Positions 24,488 through 32,944 of a stretch of 64,000 nt of DNA are shown here, piece after piece (the first letter of the stretch is position 1; every line of letters begins with the position of its first letter). This stretch comes from Persicimonas caeni (GTDB lineage Bacteria; Myxococcota_A; Bradymonadia; Bradymonadales; Bradymonadaceae): NCBI RefSeq assembly GCF_006517175.1, contig NZ_CP041186.1:7095074-7159073 (forward strand), written 5' to 3'. Under the pieces are notes generated by a model, which was given only the letters and a program-made list of their open reading frames with translations, searched no databases and was not told the DNA's origin. Position numbers and translations under genes: made by a program.

Positions 24488-25321
24488 TCAAAGCAACGCA
24501 ATGCGTTCGATCGTGTCGACTTCGTCGGGCGTGAGTTCGAAGTCGAGCGCGGCGAGGTCTTCCCTCATATGCTGCTCGCTGCTCGTGCCCGTTAGCGGGA
24601 GCATGCCCACCTGCATTGCGAAGCGAAAGACGACCTGCGCAACGGTGCGCTCGTGCCTTTGCGCGATGTCCTGCATCGGCGGAGTTTCGAGCTCCTTGCG
24701 GTTGGCGGTCAGCAGCGAGAAGCCCTGGTAGTGGATGCCGTGGGCCTCGCAGACAAGCCGCACCTTCAAGTCCCATCCGGTGCGCGCAAAGCAGCGGTTT
24801 TGCACATACGTCGGGGGATGCTCCGCCCAGTCGACCAGTTCTTCGAGTTGCTCGGCCGAGATATTGCTCGCCCCGATGGCGCCGACGCGGCCGTCGTCGA
24901 GCAGGCGCTCCATCGCGCGCCAGACTTCGCGGTCGGCGTCGGCCAGGCCGTCGCGGGTCGACGGGCCGTGCAGGACATACGAGTCGATGTGGTCGGTCTG
25001 CAGGTGCTCGAGCGAGCTTGCGAAGGACTGCTCGACTTGCTCGGTGAACGAGGCGTCCGGGTCGTAGGGGAGCCGGTGGTCTTGGCCGGCCAGGTACGTG
25101 AACTTCGTCTGGATGAACAACTCGTCGCGCGTGACTAAGCCTTCGTCGATTTTGGCAGCGATAGCTTCGCCGACACCGGCCTCGAAGTAGTGCTTGCGCT
25201 GGTTGGCCGTGTCGATCGCGCGAAAGCCCTGCTCGAGGGCGAGTTCGGTCAACGGGCGGGTCTGCTCTTCTTTCCAGGCGGTGCCGTAGATGAAGCGGGG
25301 GATGCTGTGCGTCTGGTCCAT
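24488..25321 (-). CDS. Aldo/keto reductase family protein
   Basis: A 277-residue TIM-barrel oxidoreductase using NAD(P)H. Catalytic elements: Asp and Tyr in AIDTANQRKHYFEAGVGEAI, Lys in IQTKFTY and His in YVLHGPS. The Asp-Tyr spacing is longer than in the classical D-x-A-x-x-Y motif. I associate this DTAxQxKHY form with a distinct subgroup seen in fungi, plants and some bacteria. The C-terminal part has VGAIGASNIS and the coenzyme segment LPLTGTSSEQHM. The start at MDQTHSIPRF (25321) follows a weak GAGAG; the frame upstream has no family similarity. Substrate unknown. Confidence 0.87.
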   Translation of the reverse strand: MDQTHSIPRFIYGTAWKEEQTRPLTELALEQGFRAIDTANQRKHYFEAGVGEAIAAKIDEGLVTRDELFIQTKFTYLAGQDHRLPYDPDASFTEQVEQSFASSLEHLQTDHIDSYVLHGPSTRDGLADADREVWRAMERLLDDGRVGAIGASNISAEQLEELVDWAEHPPTYVQNRCFARTGWDLKVRLVCEAHGIHYQGFSLLTANRKELETPPMQDIAQRHERTVAQVVFRFAMQVGMLPLTGTSSEQHMREDLAALDFELTPDEVDTIERIALL

Positions 25322-25618
25322 CGGAAAACTCTCGGGAAGACAACGGTGGTTGGGCGTCCGACGCGATATTGCACGCCGAGGCCTTGAAATCCAGAAGCAC
25401 GCCACAGCGGGGTCACACCGGCGTTGCGCAATTCTTGCTGCATTTCGCTTTGTCCGTTACGATGCTCTGACGAAGTTTGGTCGTGTGCGCGAATGCATGC
25501 GACCGGCGGCTCGCCGATGCGAATGTTTGACGGCCCTTACGCGTTGAGTTTTCGAAGCGGCCCGATCGATTGAAGTGAGCCGGCAACCAGTCTGGCAGTC
25601 AGGAGAGCAGGCGAGCCT

Positions 25619-27811
25619 ATGCAGCTCGAGAATCGCCTCAATACCATCATCAAGAAAATTCGCGCGTACCATCCCGAACCGGATATCGAGATGCTCCGAA
25701 AGGCATTCCGATACGCCGCCGAGATGCACGAGGGGCAGACGCGTAAGTCTGGCGAGCCCTACATGTCCCACCCGCTCGAGGTGATGGACATCATCGCCGA
25801 CCTGCGCCTGGACGTCGCCAGTCTGGTCGCGGGCCTGCTGCACGACACCGTCGAGGATTGCGAGACGACGGTCGACGAGCTGCAGGAGATGTTCGGCGAT
25901 GACGTCGCCTTTCTGGTAGATGGGGTGACCAAGCTCTCCAAATTCCAGTTCAACACGCGCGAGGAGCATCAGGCGGAGAATATCCGCAAGATGATCATCG
26001 CGATGTCGCGCGATCTGCGGGTGATTCTGCTCAAGCTGGCCGACCGCCTGCACAATATGCGCACGCTCAAGTATATGCCGCGCGGCAAGCAGGAGCGCAT
26101 CGCTCAAGAGACGATGGACATCTACTCGCCCTTGGCGCACCGGCTGGGCATCCACTGGCTCAAGACCGAGCTGGAGGACCTGTCGTTTCGCTACCTGTAC
26201 CCGGAGGCGTATTACGATATCGCCGAGAAGGTCGCCTCCAAAAAGCGCGAGCGTGAAAACTTCATCCGCGAGGTGATCTCGATCCTCGACGAGTTGTTGC
26301 GCGAGAACGGCATCGTCGCCGAGATCTACGGGCGGCCGAAGCACTTCTGGAGCATCTTCCGTAAGATGCGCCAGCAGCAAATCGAGTTCGAGCAGGTCTA
26401 CGACGTGCTCGCCTTCCGGTCGATCGTGCCCGAAAAGGCGCAGTGCTACGAGGCTTTGGGCCTGGTGCACAACCTGTGGAAGCCGATTCCGGGCCGGTTC
26501 AAGGACTATATCGCCATCCCCAAGCCCAACGGCTACCAGTCGCTGCACACCTCGGTCATCGGGCCGTATCAGGAGCGCATCGAGATCCAGATCCGCACCG
26601 CGGATATGCACAAGATCGCCGAAGAGGGTATCGCCGCGCACTGGCTGTACAAAGAGGGCAAGGCGGTCCCCGACAAGGACGACCAGAAATTCGCCTGGCT
26701 GCACCGCCTCATGGAGGAGCACCAGGACCTCGAAGATCCGCGCGAGTTTTTGGAGCAGGTCAAGATCGACCTGTTCCACGACGAGGTCTACGTCTTCACG
26801 CCCGACGGCGACGTCATGGAGTTTCCCTCCGGGGCGACCGCAGTCGACTTCGCCTACGCCATCCACTCCGAGGTGGGCGCTCACTGCGCCGGCGCCAAGG
26901 TCAACGGCCAGATCGTGCCGCTTCGCCACGAGCTCAAAAACGGCGACATCGTCGAGATCCTGACCAACAAGAACCAAAAGCCCAACAAGGACTGGCTCGA
27001 GTTCGTCAAGACGGGCCGGGCGCAGACCAAGATCCGCAAGGCGGTGCGCGAGGAACAACGCGAGCGCAGCCGGGAGTTGGGCCGTGAGTTGCTCGACAAG
27101 GAGCTCAAAAAGTACGGCACCAATATCCGCGCGGTCGAAAAGAAGGGCCTGTTGGTCGAGACCGCCGAGAAGTCGAAGTTCTCGTCCATCGAGGAGATGC
27201 TCGCCGATATCGGCTACGGCAAGACCCAGCCGGAGAATATCGTCGAGCGCATGTTCCCGTCCGAGGAGCGCGAGGAGCGCAAAAAGGACGCCGAGAAGAA
27301 GAAAGAGTCGAAGATCGGCCAGATCTGGAATCGGATCAAAAGCCGGGGCAACCGGGCGCAAGAGCCGGGCGTGGTGCTCGACGGCATCGACGACATCATG
27401 GTCAACTACGCCAAGTGCTGCAATCCGGTGCCCGGCGACGATATCACCGGCTTTGTGACCCGCGGGCGCGGCCTGTCGGTGCACACTCGCGCCTGTCCGC
27501 GCGTCCAGCACCTGGAGAAGGCGCGCCAGATCGACGTGCGCTGGGACAGCCAGGCCGCCGGCGACGACTCGAGCGCGCGCCGCCCGGTCAAGATCAAGGT
27601 CTACTCGGCCGACAAACCCGGCCTTCTGGCCAACATGAGCCAGTCGTTCTCGGCCGCCGGCGTCAACATCAAGCAGGCGCACTGCCTGACCACCGACGAC
27701 CAGCGCGCTATCAACACCTTCGAGGTGCTAGTGAGCAACGTCGACCAGCTCAATCGGGCGATGCGCAATATCGAGAAGATCAAGGGCGTCTATCGGGTCG
27801 AGCGCGCATAG
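25619..27811 (+). CDS. rel: Bifunctional (p)ppGpp synthetase/hydrolase Rel
   Basis: A 730-residue long RSH protein. The hydrolase HD domain is intact (His75-Asp76 in LLHDTVED). The synthetase domain has YGRPKHFWSIFRKM and GYQSLHTSVIG. TGS (VYVFTPDGDVMEFPSGATAVDFAYAIH, about residues 388-450), a conserved Cys-containing zinc-finger-like region (YAKCCNPVPGDDI) and a C-terminal ACT domain (VKIKVYSADKPGLLANMSQ) follow. With an intact HD motif it should both make and degrade the alarmone, as in organisms with one RSH gene. The xer-type recombinase gene follows by three bases. Confidence 0.95.
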   Translation: MQLENRLNTIIKKIRAYHPEPDIEMLRKAFRYAAEMHEGQTRKSGEPYMSHPLEVMDIIADLRLDVASLVAGLLHDTVEDCETTVDELQEMFGDDVAFLVDGVTKLSKFQFNTREEHQAENIRKMIIAMSRDLRVILLKLADRLHNMRTLKYMPRGKQERIAQETMDIYSPLAHRLGIHWLKTELEDLSFRYLYPEAYYDIAEKVASKKRERENFIREVISILDELLRENGIVAEIYGRPKHFWSIFRKMRQQQIEFEQVYDVLAFRSIVPEKAQCYEALGLVHNLWKPIPGRFKDYIAIPKPNGYQSLHTSVIGPYQERIEIQIRTADMHKIAEEGIAAHWLYKEGKAVPDKDDQKFAWLHRLMEEHQDLEDPREFLEQVKIDLFHDEVYVFTPDGDVMEFPSGATAVDFAYAIHSEVGAHCAGAKVNGQIVPLRHELKNGDIVEILTNKNQKPNKDWLEFVKTGRAQTKIRKAVREEQRERSRELGRELLDKELKKYGTNIRAVEKKGLLVETAEKSKFSSIEEMLADIGYGKTQPENIVERMFPSEEREERKKDAEKKKESKIGQIWNRIKSRGNRAQEPGVVLDGIDDIMVNYAKCCNPVPGDDITGFVTRGRGLSVHTRACPRVQHLEKARQIDVRWDSQAAGDDSSARRPVKIKVYSADKPGLLANMSQSFSAAGVNIKQAHCLTTDDQRAINTFEVLVSNVDQLNRAMRNIEKIKGVYRVERA

Positions 27812-27814
27812 TTC

Positions 27815-28732
27815 ATGCTTTCACACCGCATCGACCAATTCCTCGAGTATATGCGCGCCGAGCGCGGCGCCAGCAAGCAGACTCTGCGCGCGTACTCCTC
27901 CGACCTCGCCCAGCTCGCCGACTACCTCGACGAGCATCACGACCTGGGCGAAGCCGACCCGGCCGACCTCGGGCTCAACCACCTGCGCGGCTTCGTCGCC
28001 GACCGCTTCGACCAAAACGCGGCGTCGTCGATCGCGCGCAAGATTTCGACGATTCGCTCGTTTTGGAAGTTCATGCTCAAGCGTGACTTCATCGAAGACG
28101 ATATCGCCTCGCTGCTGTCGAGCCCCAAGGTCTCAAAGCCCCTCAAGAATTACCTGAACGTCGACGAGATCTTCCATCTGCTCGACAGCCACGCGCCCGA
28201 CGACGTGCTCGGCGTGCGCAATATGGCCATCTGGGAGGTCGGTTACGGCTGCGGGCTTCGCGCCTCCGAGATCGTCGGGCTCGACGTGCCCGACGTGCAC
28301 TTCGACGACGGCTGGGTGCGCGTGGTCGGCAAGGGCGACAAGGAGCGGCAGGTGCCGCTGGGTCGCAAGGCTGCAAGGGCGCTCGAGACGTATCTGAGCC
28401 GGCGCATGGAGCTTGTCTCCGGCGAGTCCGAAGAACAGGCGCTCTTTTTGAACTACAAGGGCGGACGATTGAGCACGCGCAGCCTGCGCCGCCTGCTCAA
28501 AGAGCACCTGGTGCGCGCCGGCCTCGACACCAGCATCACGCCCCACGGGCTGCGCCACTCCTACGCCACCCACCTGCTCGACTCCGGCGCCGACCTTCGC
28601 GGCATCCAAGAGCTTTTGGGCCACGCCAATCTGTCGACCACCCAGCGCTACACCCACGTGTCGGTCGATCGCCTCATGGAGGTCTACGACAAGACCCATC
28701 CGTTGGCGAAGAAGAAGAACGACGACGACTGA
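27815..28732 (+). CDS. Tyrosine recombinase XerC/XerD family
   Basis: A 305-residue recombinase. A SAM-like core-binding domain covers residues 1-90 (IDQFLEYMRAERGASKQTLRAYSSDL). The catalytic domain holds Arg in GCGLRASEIVGL, Lys in KGDKERQVPL, HGLRHSYATHLL, LGHANLSTTQRYTH and nucleophile Tyr279. The length and motifs fit chromosome-dimer-resolving XerC or XerD rather than a phage integrase, and I cannot separate the two. It overlaps no tRNA and starts three bases after rel. A degenerate 41-bp repeat array follows immediately downstream. No typical dif sequence was recognised nearby. Confidence 0.92.
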   Translation: MLSHRIDQFLEYMRAERGASKQTLRAYSSDLAQLADYLDEHHDLGEADPADLGLNHLRGFVADRFDQNAASSIARKISTIRSFWKFMLKRDFIEDDIASLLSSPKVSKPLKNYLNVDEIFHLLDSHAPDDVLGVRNMAIWEVGYGCGLRASEIVGLDVPDVHFDDGWVRVVGKGDKERQVPLGRKAARALETYLSRRMELVSGESEEQALFLNYKGGRLSTRSLRRLLKEHLVRAGLDTSITPHGLRHSYATHLLDSGADLRGIQELLGHANLSTTQRYTHVSVDRLMEVYDKTHPLAKKKNDDD

Positions 28733-28757
28733 ACCCCTGCGGCGCGCGCGTTCGCCC

Positions 28758-29103
28758 GCTGACGGGTGTTTCAAAATGAAATTGCCGTGATTTCGTCCGC
28801 TGACGGTTGTTTCAAAATCAAACAAGCACGAATTCGCCGCCGCGTCGCTTCCCGCGCGCCAAAAGTCGTGCGTTCGGCGTTTCGTGGCTCTCCGAGCGTC
28901 AAACGGCCACGAATCGACGAATTCGTGGTCATTTTGTTTTCAAACAGGCACAAATTCGCCGCCTGACGGTCATTTCAAAATCAAACAGGCGCAAATTCGC
29001 CGGCTGGCAGCATTTTTTGCGCCAGAAGCCGTGAGATGCGCGCGACAGGCGTCTCGGGCGGGCAAAGAGGCGTGTCGGCGCCGCGATATCCTTTCGTGGC
29101 CCG
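28758..29103. repeat. Degenerate tandem array of about 41-bp repeats
   Basis: A conserved core similar to CAAACAGGCACGAATTCGCC recurs with its first base at 28778, 28819, 28860, 28900, 28941, 28982, 29023 and 29063: steps of 41, 41, 40, 41, 41, 41 and 40. The best units also share a leading GCTGACGG and TTTCAAAAT. The units at 28819 and 28982 are the most alike; the last two are eroded. The remaining sequence to 29325 shows faint traces of the same period. All six frames are non-coding in character. Confidence 0.8.
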
Positions 29104-29325
29104 AAAAAGCTGCGTGGTGCGTGGCGCGTGGGTATTGGGTGTCGCGAGCACCGTCAACAGGGCGTGCAGGGGTTCTGGGGCGGTTGGCGGTGGGAAAACG
29201 CGTGGTACGCCGGTTTTGGAACGGGTTTTGCTGGGGGAAGTACTCGTGTGACGGGGTTTGGGTTTCGCAGAAGTGCGGGGCGGGCCCCACGTGTTGTTCC
29301 AGCCACGAGTAGTTGAGAGGTCCCA

Positions 29326-29790
29326 ATGAGTACATCCACGTTGACCATGCGCGACGTCGTCGCCCGTCAGAGTCTCTTTTCCGGGGCGAGCCCCCAAACG
29401 CTCGACTACCTCGCCGAGCACGTCGTCGAGGTGCGCTACGCGCCAGGCTCGTGCCTGTGGCTGCCGAATTCGCCGGCGTTGCTCTTCGTCGTGGTGCTCG
29501 ACGGCGAGCTCGAGGTCATTCGCACCGGCCAGGATTTCTCGGTCGATCTGTATGTCGCGGGGCCGGGCCAGGCGGCGGGCTTCGACGCCCTGCAGGCAGG
29601 GGCGCGCAACGGGTGCACGGTGATCGCGCGGCGCGAGACGTTTGTGTTGGCCACCAAAGCCGAGGTGATTCGACACGCGGTCGCCAGCGACGTGTGGCTG
29701 CGCGAGCGCGTGGCCGAGGTCTCGCGGCGCCACCACAATCGTCTGCATCAGGCTGCGCAGGCGAGTGCGGAGCGGGTACGCTCGCGCTGA
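29326..29790 (+). CDS. Cyclic nucleotide-binding-like domain protein
   Basis: A 154-residue protein resembling a single Crp-type cNMP-binding beta barrel: DVVARQSLFSGASPQTLDYLAEHVVEVRYAPGSCLW, then LLFVVVLDGELEVIRTG and the cap region. No helix-turn-helix follows, so it is a stand-alone sensor domain or adaptor rather than a transcription factor. The phosphate-binding cassette (normally F-G-E-x-x-L) is not recognisable (AAGFDALQAG is in its place), so cyclic nucleotide binding is uncertain. GAGAGG precedes the start. It is isolated between the 41-bp array and a convergent gene. Confidence 0.75.
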   Translation: MSTSTLTMRDVVARQSLFSGASPQTLDYLAEHVVEVRYAPGSCLWLPNSPALLFVVVLDGELEVIRTGQDFSVDLYVAGPGQAAGFDALQAGARNGCTVIARRETFVLATKAEVIRHAVASDVWLRERVAEVSRRHHNRLHQAAQASAERVRSR

Positions 29791-29946
29791 GGTCCTCACA
29801 CACCAGTGTCGTCCAAGTTCAGGAGCCAACGGCGCGCTCGGTTCGGGCTCGGCGCCGAAGGTGGGCATCGAGTTTCGAAGTGTCGGCCCGGAGTTGCGCG
29901 CGTACCTCACAAGAATGGCATGCGCGCGACGCGTGGCAGTCGACTG

Positions 29947-30705
29947 TTAGCTGCGGCGAAGCACGATATCGAAGCGTCCCTGCTGGGAGATATCTCCTTG
30001 GCCCGGCTCGAGGTCGATAATCAGGGTGGGGTCGCCCGAATTGCACCCGCTGCCGCACGGATCGTTGGGCGACAGGAACGGGTCGCCGGCAAAGTAGAGC
30101 TGGGTGGTCAACGGCACAAAGCCCGGCTTGGTGACGATAAAGTGGATATGCGCCGGGCGGGTCGAGCCTCCCAGCGGGTAGCGCCCGGGCATGATCGTCT
30201 CGAAACGGTAGCGCCCCTGGGCGTCCGTCTGCACCTGCCCGCGCAGTCGGTACTCGGTGCGGTCATCGTGGTAGTTACCCTCGACGTCGGCGTGCCACAC
30301 GTCGAGGTTGGCCTGGGCGACCGGCGTTCGGCAGTCGGGGCCGAGGACCGTTCCTTCGATGACGATGCGCTCGCCGGGCTCGTCCGCGTCAGCCAACACC
30401 GTTCTTTGCGGCGCTCCGTCGAGGTGAAACGGGCCCTCGACGTCGGAGCCGGTCGGCTCGCAGGCGCCGGCATCGGCACCCGCGTCGGCGAGCGCGGTAT
30501 CCGGCGCGCCTGTGTCGGACGGCGACGCGTCGGGCGACGACGTGTCCGCTCCTGTGTCGCCGGCACTTGTGTCGCCGGAAGATGCATCACGCGACGCGCC
30601 GTTCGAGGCGCTGTCGGCGCAGCCCGCCTCGAGTAGCAGAAGTGCACCGGGGGCGAGCCCCAGCCATTTCAAGAACCTTCGTCTGCTGTCGGGATGATCG
30701 CTCAT
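29947..30705 (-). CDS. Intradiol dioxygenase-like Tat-exported lipoprotein
   Basis: A 252-residue protein. The N-terminus has a twin-arginine motif (SRRRFLKWLG) and a lipobox-like LEAGC, then about 45 residues of Asp/Ser/Thr/Ala/Gly-rich tether. The C-terminal 150 residues match the intradiol ring-cleavage fold: GTVLGPDCRTPVAQANLDVWHADVEGNYHD, FETIMPGRYPLG and RPAHIHF. These supply the two Tyr and two His ligands expected for Fe(III). The aromatic substrate is unknown. Outer-membrane or periplasmic oxidation of aromatics, or a structural use of the fold, are both possible. The start at 30705 has GGAGG six bases upstream. Export fits the tatA gene in this window. Confidence 0.85.
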   Translation of the reverse strand: MSDHPDSRRRFLKWLGLAPGALLLLEAGCADSASNGASRDASSGDTSAGDTGADTSSPDASPSDTGAPDTALADAGADAGACEPTGSDVEGPFHLDGAPQRTVLADADEPGERIVIEGTVLGPDCRTPVAQANLDVWHADVEGNYHDDRTEYRLRGQVQTDAQGRYRFETIMPGRYPLGGSTRPAHIHFIVTKPGFVPLTTQLYFAGDPFLSPNDPCGSGCNSGDPTLIIDLEPGQGDISQQGRFDIVLRRS

Positions 30706-30774
30706 CTTGCGCCTCCGGATAAACTTCGACAAGTTGTTGATGACCGGCTTCAATCGTAGGCGGAGAAAGCTCAC

Positions 30775-30939
30775 GAATCCATCATTATCATTTTGATCGG
30801 ATTATGAAGATTTGCTTCATGAAGGCTGGAAACCTGGCGTTCAGCTCACCGCAAGGGTGGTGTTCGGTCCTTGATCCTGTTAGGCAACGTGTCGCGCTAG
30901 CCAAACCGTCGACGGAAGCGGGCTTGTGAGGTGTCGTAG
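30775..30939. promoter_or_regulatory. Divergent promoter region with dyad and weak Fur-like sequence
   Basis: This AT-richer stretch separates the dioxygenase-like gene (minus) from the ABC1 kinase gene (plus). It has a dyad ATGAAG/CTTCAT at 30804-30809 and 30815-30820. The minus-strand sequence TGATAATGAT (complement of 30781-30790) matches nine of ten central bases of the classical Fur box, but the flanks do not match. Both are only candidates for operators. Confidence 0.3.
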
Positions 30940-32937
30940 GTGGAACTCGTCGAACAATTCAGCTCTCCGCTGGTCATGCTATCAGCGCTGCCTTGGGTGC
31001 TCCTGTTTGCTTGGACTGCGCGCCGACTGTTGGATGCCCGTAGGCTCTCCCTCAAGACAACCTTAGTTGCAGGTGTGATCGGCTATGTGCTCGGCCTCGC
31101 GCTAGCCTTCGCGATTGTGGGCAGCGTGGAGGGGTCGGGCTTCGTGCTGGCAGGTACCAGCTTTACGGTCCTCTTTACGATGGTCGCCATCGTTGCCCTC
31201 GAGTTGCTCAGCCACGGCCGAAGTGCTCCCGGCGTGCCGCGATTGCCCGGCCTTCCCCACCCGCTGAGAAGCTTGCGACGCAGACTGACCGTGGCAAGCA
31301 GGTTCACCGAAGTGACCCGTCTGTTGGTGCGGCACGGGCTGGGTGATTATGTGGGGCTCGGGCGCGGTGCAGGGGCCAAACCTCCACCAGAGGCGCTGCG
31401 TTGGGTGCGCGAGTTTCTCGAAGAGGCCGGTGGCATGTTCGTCAAGCTCGGTCAACTTCTGTCGACGCGCGTCGACCTCATTCCACCTTCGGCAGCGCGC
31501 GAGTTCACCAGGTTGCAGGAGCACGCCTCTCCGGCCGATCCCGACGCAGTACGCCAGTTGCTCGAGGCGGAGTTGGGCCGACCGGTCGACGAGGTCTTTA
31601 GCGAGTTTGACTGGGAGCCGCTGGCGTCGGCGTCGCTCGGGCAGGTTCACGCTGCACGCCTGCCCACTGGCGAGGAGGTTGCCGTCAAAGTCCAGCGACC
31701 GGGTATTGCCGCGGCGGTCGACCGCGACTTGGCAATCATCAGCCGCCTCGCCGAGACAATCGAGACGCACACGGAGTGGGGACGAGACTTTGGCGTGAGT
31801 GAGATCGCCGACGAGTTTGCCGCGCGACTGCGTGAGGAGCTCGACTACCGTCTGGAGGCCTCCCGCGCGATCAAAGTCGCGGCGGCTCTCGAATCAACGC
31901 CGAAGATCCACGTACACCGGGTCTGGGAGGAGTTGTCGACCGCGAAGGTGCTCGTCATGGAACGTCTCGCAGGGACGAGCGTTGGAAAACTCGCGCCAGG
32001 CGAGGCTGTCCAAGACGCAGATATGGCCGCGCGCCGGCAATTGGCCGACGCATTGCTTAGCGCCGAACTCGAGTTGATGCTCTCCGGCGAGCGTTTTCAC
32101 GCCGACCCGCACCCTGGCAACGTCTTCGTGTTGGACGATGGGCGGCTCGGGTTGCTCGATTTTGGCGCGGCTGGCCGTCTCGATGCCTTCGAGCGTGCCT
32201 CCATCGCAGCGATGCTCGGGGCGCTTCGGTCGGGGGACCCGGCATTGCTTCGCCAAGCGATTTTCGAAGTCGCCGATGTACGCGCCGATGTCGATACCTC
32301 GAGCTTCGATCGGGCGCTGGCTCGTTTCATGGCCGAATACATGTCCTCCGACGCGACTCCTGGTGGCGCCGCCCTCGGTGAACTCGTGAGTATCTTTGCC
32401 GCACACGGGCTGAGGCTTCCGTCGACGACGACCACGATGTTTCGGGCTCTGGTGACCTTGGAGGGGACGCTGAACATGTTGGCCCCCGGCTACGAAGTCG
32501 TCGCGGCGGCCGAGCGAGTAGGTCACCGGATGGTGCGCGAGGCCGTTCTTTCGGGCTCCTTAAAGGACGTGCTCGAGGACGAGGTGCTCCAGCTGATTCC
32601 GCTGCTGCGCCGCATGCCTCGTCATTTGGACCGGCTCGCCACGCTCGCCGAGCAAGGGGAGTTGCGCGCCCGAGTCAGCTTATTGTCCGACAGGGAGGAC
32701 GTGGCTGTTGTTTCTCGGTTGGTCAACCGTGGCGTGTTGGCGCTCACCGGCTGCAGCCTTGGGGTCGCGTCGGCGCTGCTGCTTGGCATCGATGCGGGAC
32801 CGGCTGTCACCGCTAGGATCAGCCTCATCGAGTTACTGGGAGGTTTCGGGCTGGCCGCCGGTGCCGTGTTGGTGTTGCGGGTGGTGCTAGCGGCGCTTCG
32901 CGAGGGGCAGAGCAGTACGCATGGCTCGCGCACATGA
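30940..32937 (+). CDS. ABC1/UbiB-family atypical kinase with membrane segments
   Basis: A 665-residue protein. The N-terminus has three hydrophobic segments in the first 95 residues. The ABC1 domain then shows the family KxGQ motif (FVKLGQLLSTR), the alanine-rich nucleotide loop (ASASLGQVHAA), Lys250 in VAVKVQRP, HADPHPGNVFV and LLDFGAAG. Two further hydrophobic segments lie at the C-terminus. UbiB relatives are needed for ubiquinone or lipid metabolism; this one has no quinone genes around it. The start is GTG with GAGG eight bases upstream. Two downstream genes follow within ten bases, giving an operon of kinase, exported protein and serine hydrolase. Confidence 0.88.
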   Translation: MELVEQFSSPLVMLSALPWVLLFAWTARRLLDARRLSLKTTLVAGVIGYVLGLALAFAIVGSVEGSGFVLAGTSFTVLFTMVAIVALELLSHGRSAPGVPRLPGLPHPLRSLRRRLTVASRFTEVTRLLVRHGLGDYVGLGRGAGAKPPPEALRWVREFLEEAGGMFVKLGQLLSTRVDLIPPSAAREFTRLQEHASPADPDAVRQLLEAELGRPVDEVFSEFDWEPLASASLGQVHAARLPTGEEVAVKVQRPGIAAAVDRDLAIISRLAETIETHTEWGRDFGVSEIADEFAARLREELDYRLEASRAIKVAAALESTPKIHVHRVWEELSTAKVLVMERLAGTSVGKLAPGEAVQDADMAARRQLADALLSAELELMLSGERFHADPHPGNVFVLDDGRLGLLDFGAAGRLDAFERASIAAMLGALRSGDPALLRQAIFEVADVRADVDTSSFDRALARFMAEYMSSDATPGGAALGELVSIFAAHGLRLPSTTTTMFRALVTLEGTLNMLAPGYEVVAAAERVGHRMVREAVLSGSLKDVLEDEVLQLIPLLRRMPRHLDRLATLAEQGELRARVSLLSDREDVAVVSRLVNRGVLALTGCSLGVASALLLGIDAGPAVTARISLIELLGGFGLAAGAVLVLRVVLAALREGQSSTHGSRT

Positions 32938-32944
32938 GGAGATG

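Noticed and set aside
25457-27682. 741-codon minus-strand frame opposite rel
   Set aside because: rel is unmistakable on the plus strand. The antisense product is dominated by Leu/Val/Asp/Arg typical of shadow frames in GC-rich DNA.
28758-29103. CRISPR array or integron attC array near a tyrosine recombinase
   Set aside because: Repeats are contiguous with no unique spacers and no cas genes; the recombinase is Xer-like, units are shorter than attC, and no gene cassettes follow.
28970-29335. Possible minus-strand gene inside the 41-bp array
   Set aside because: All minus frames across the array show the same repeat-derived peptides in different frames, and none has a start signal or natural composition.
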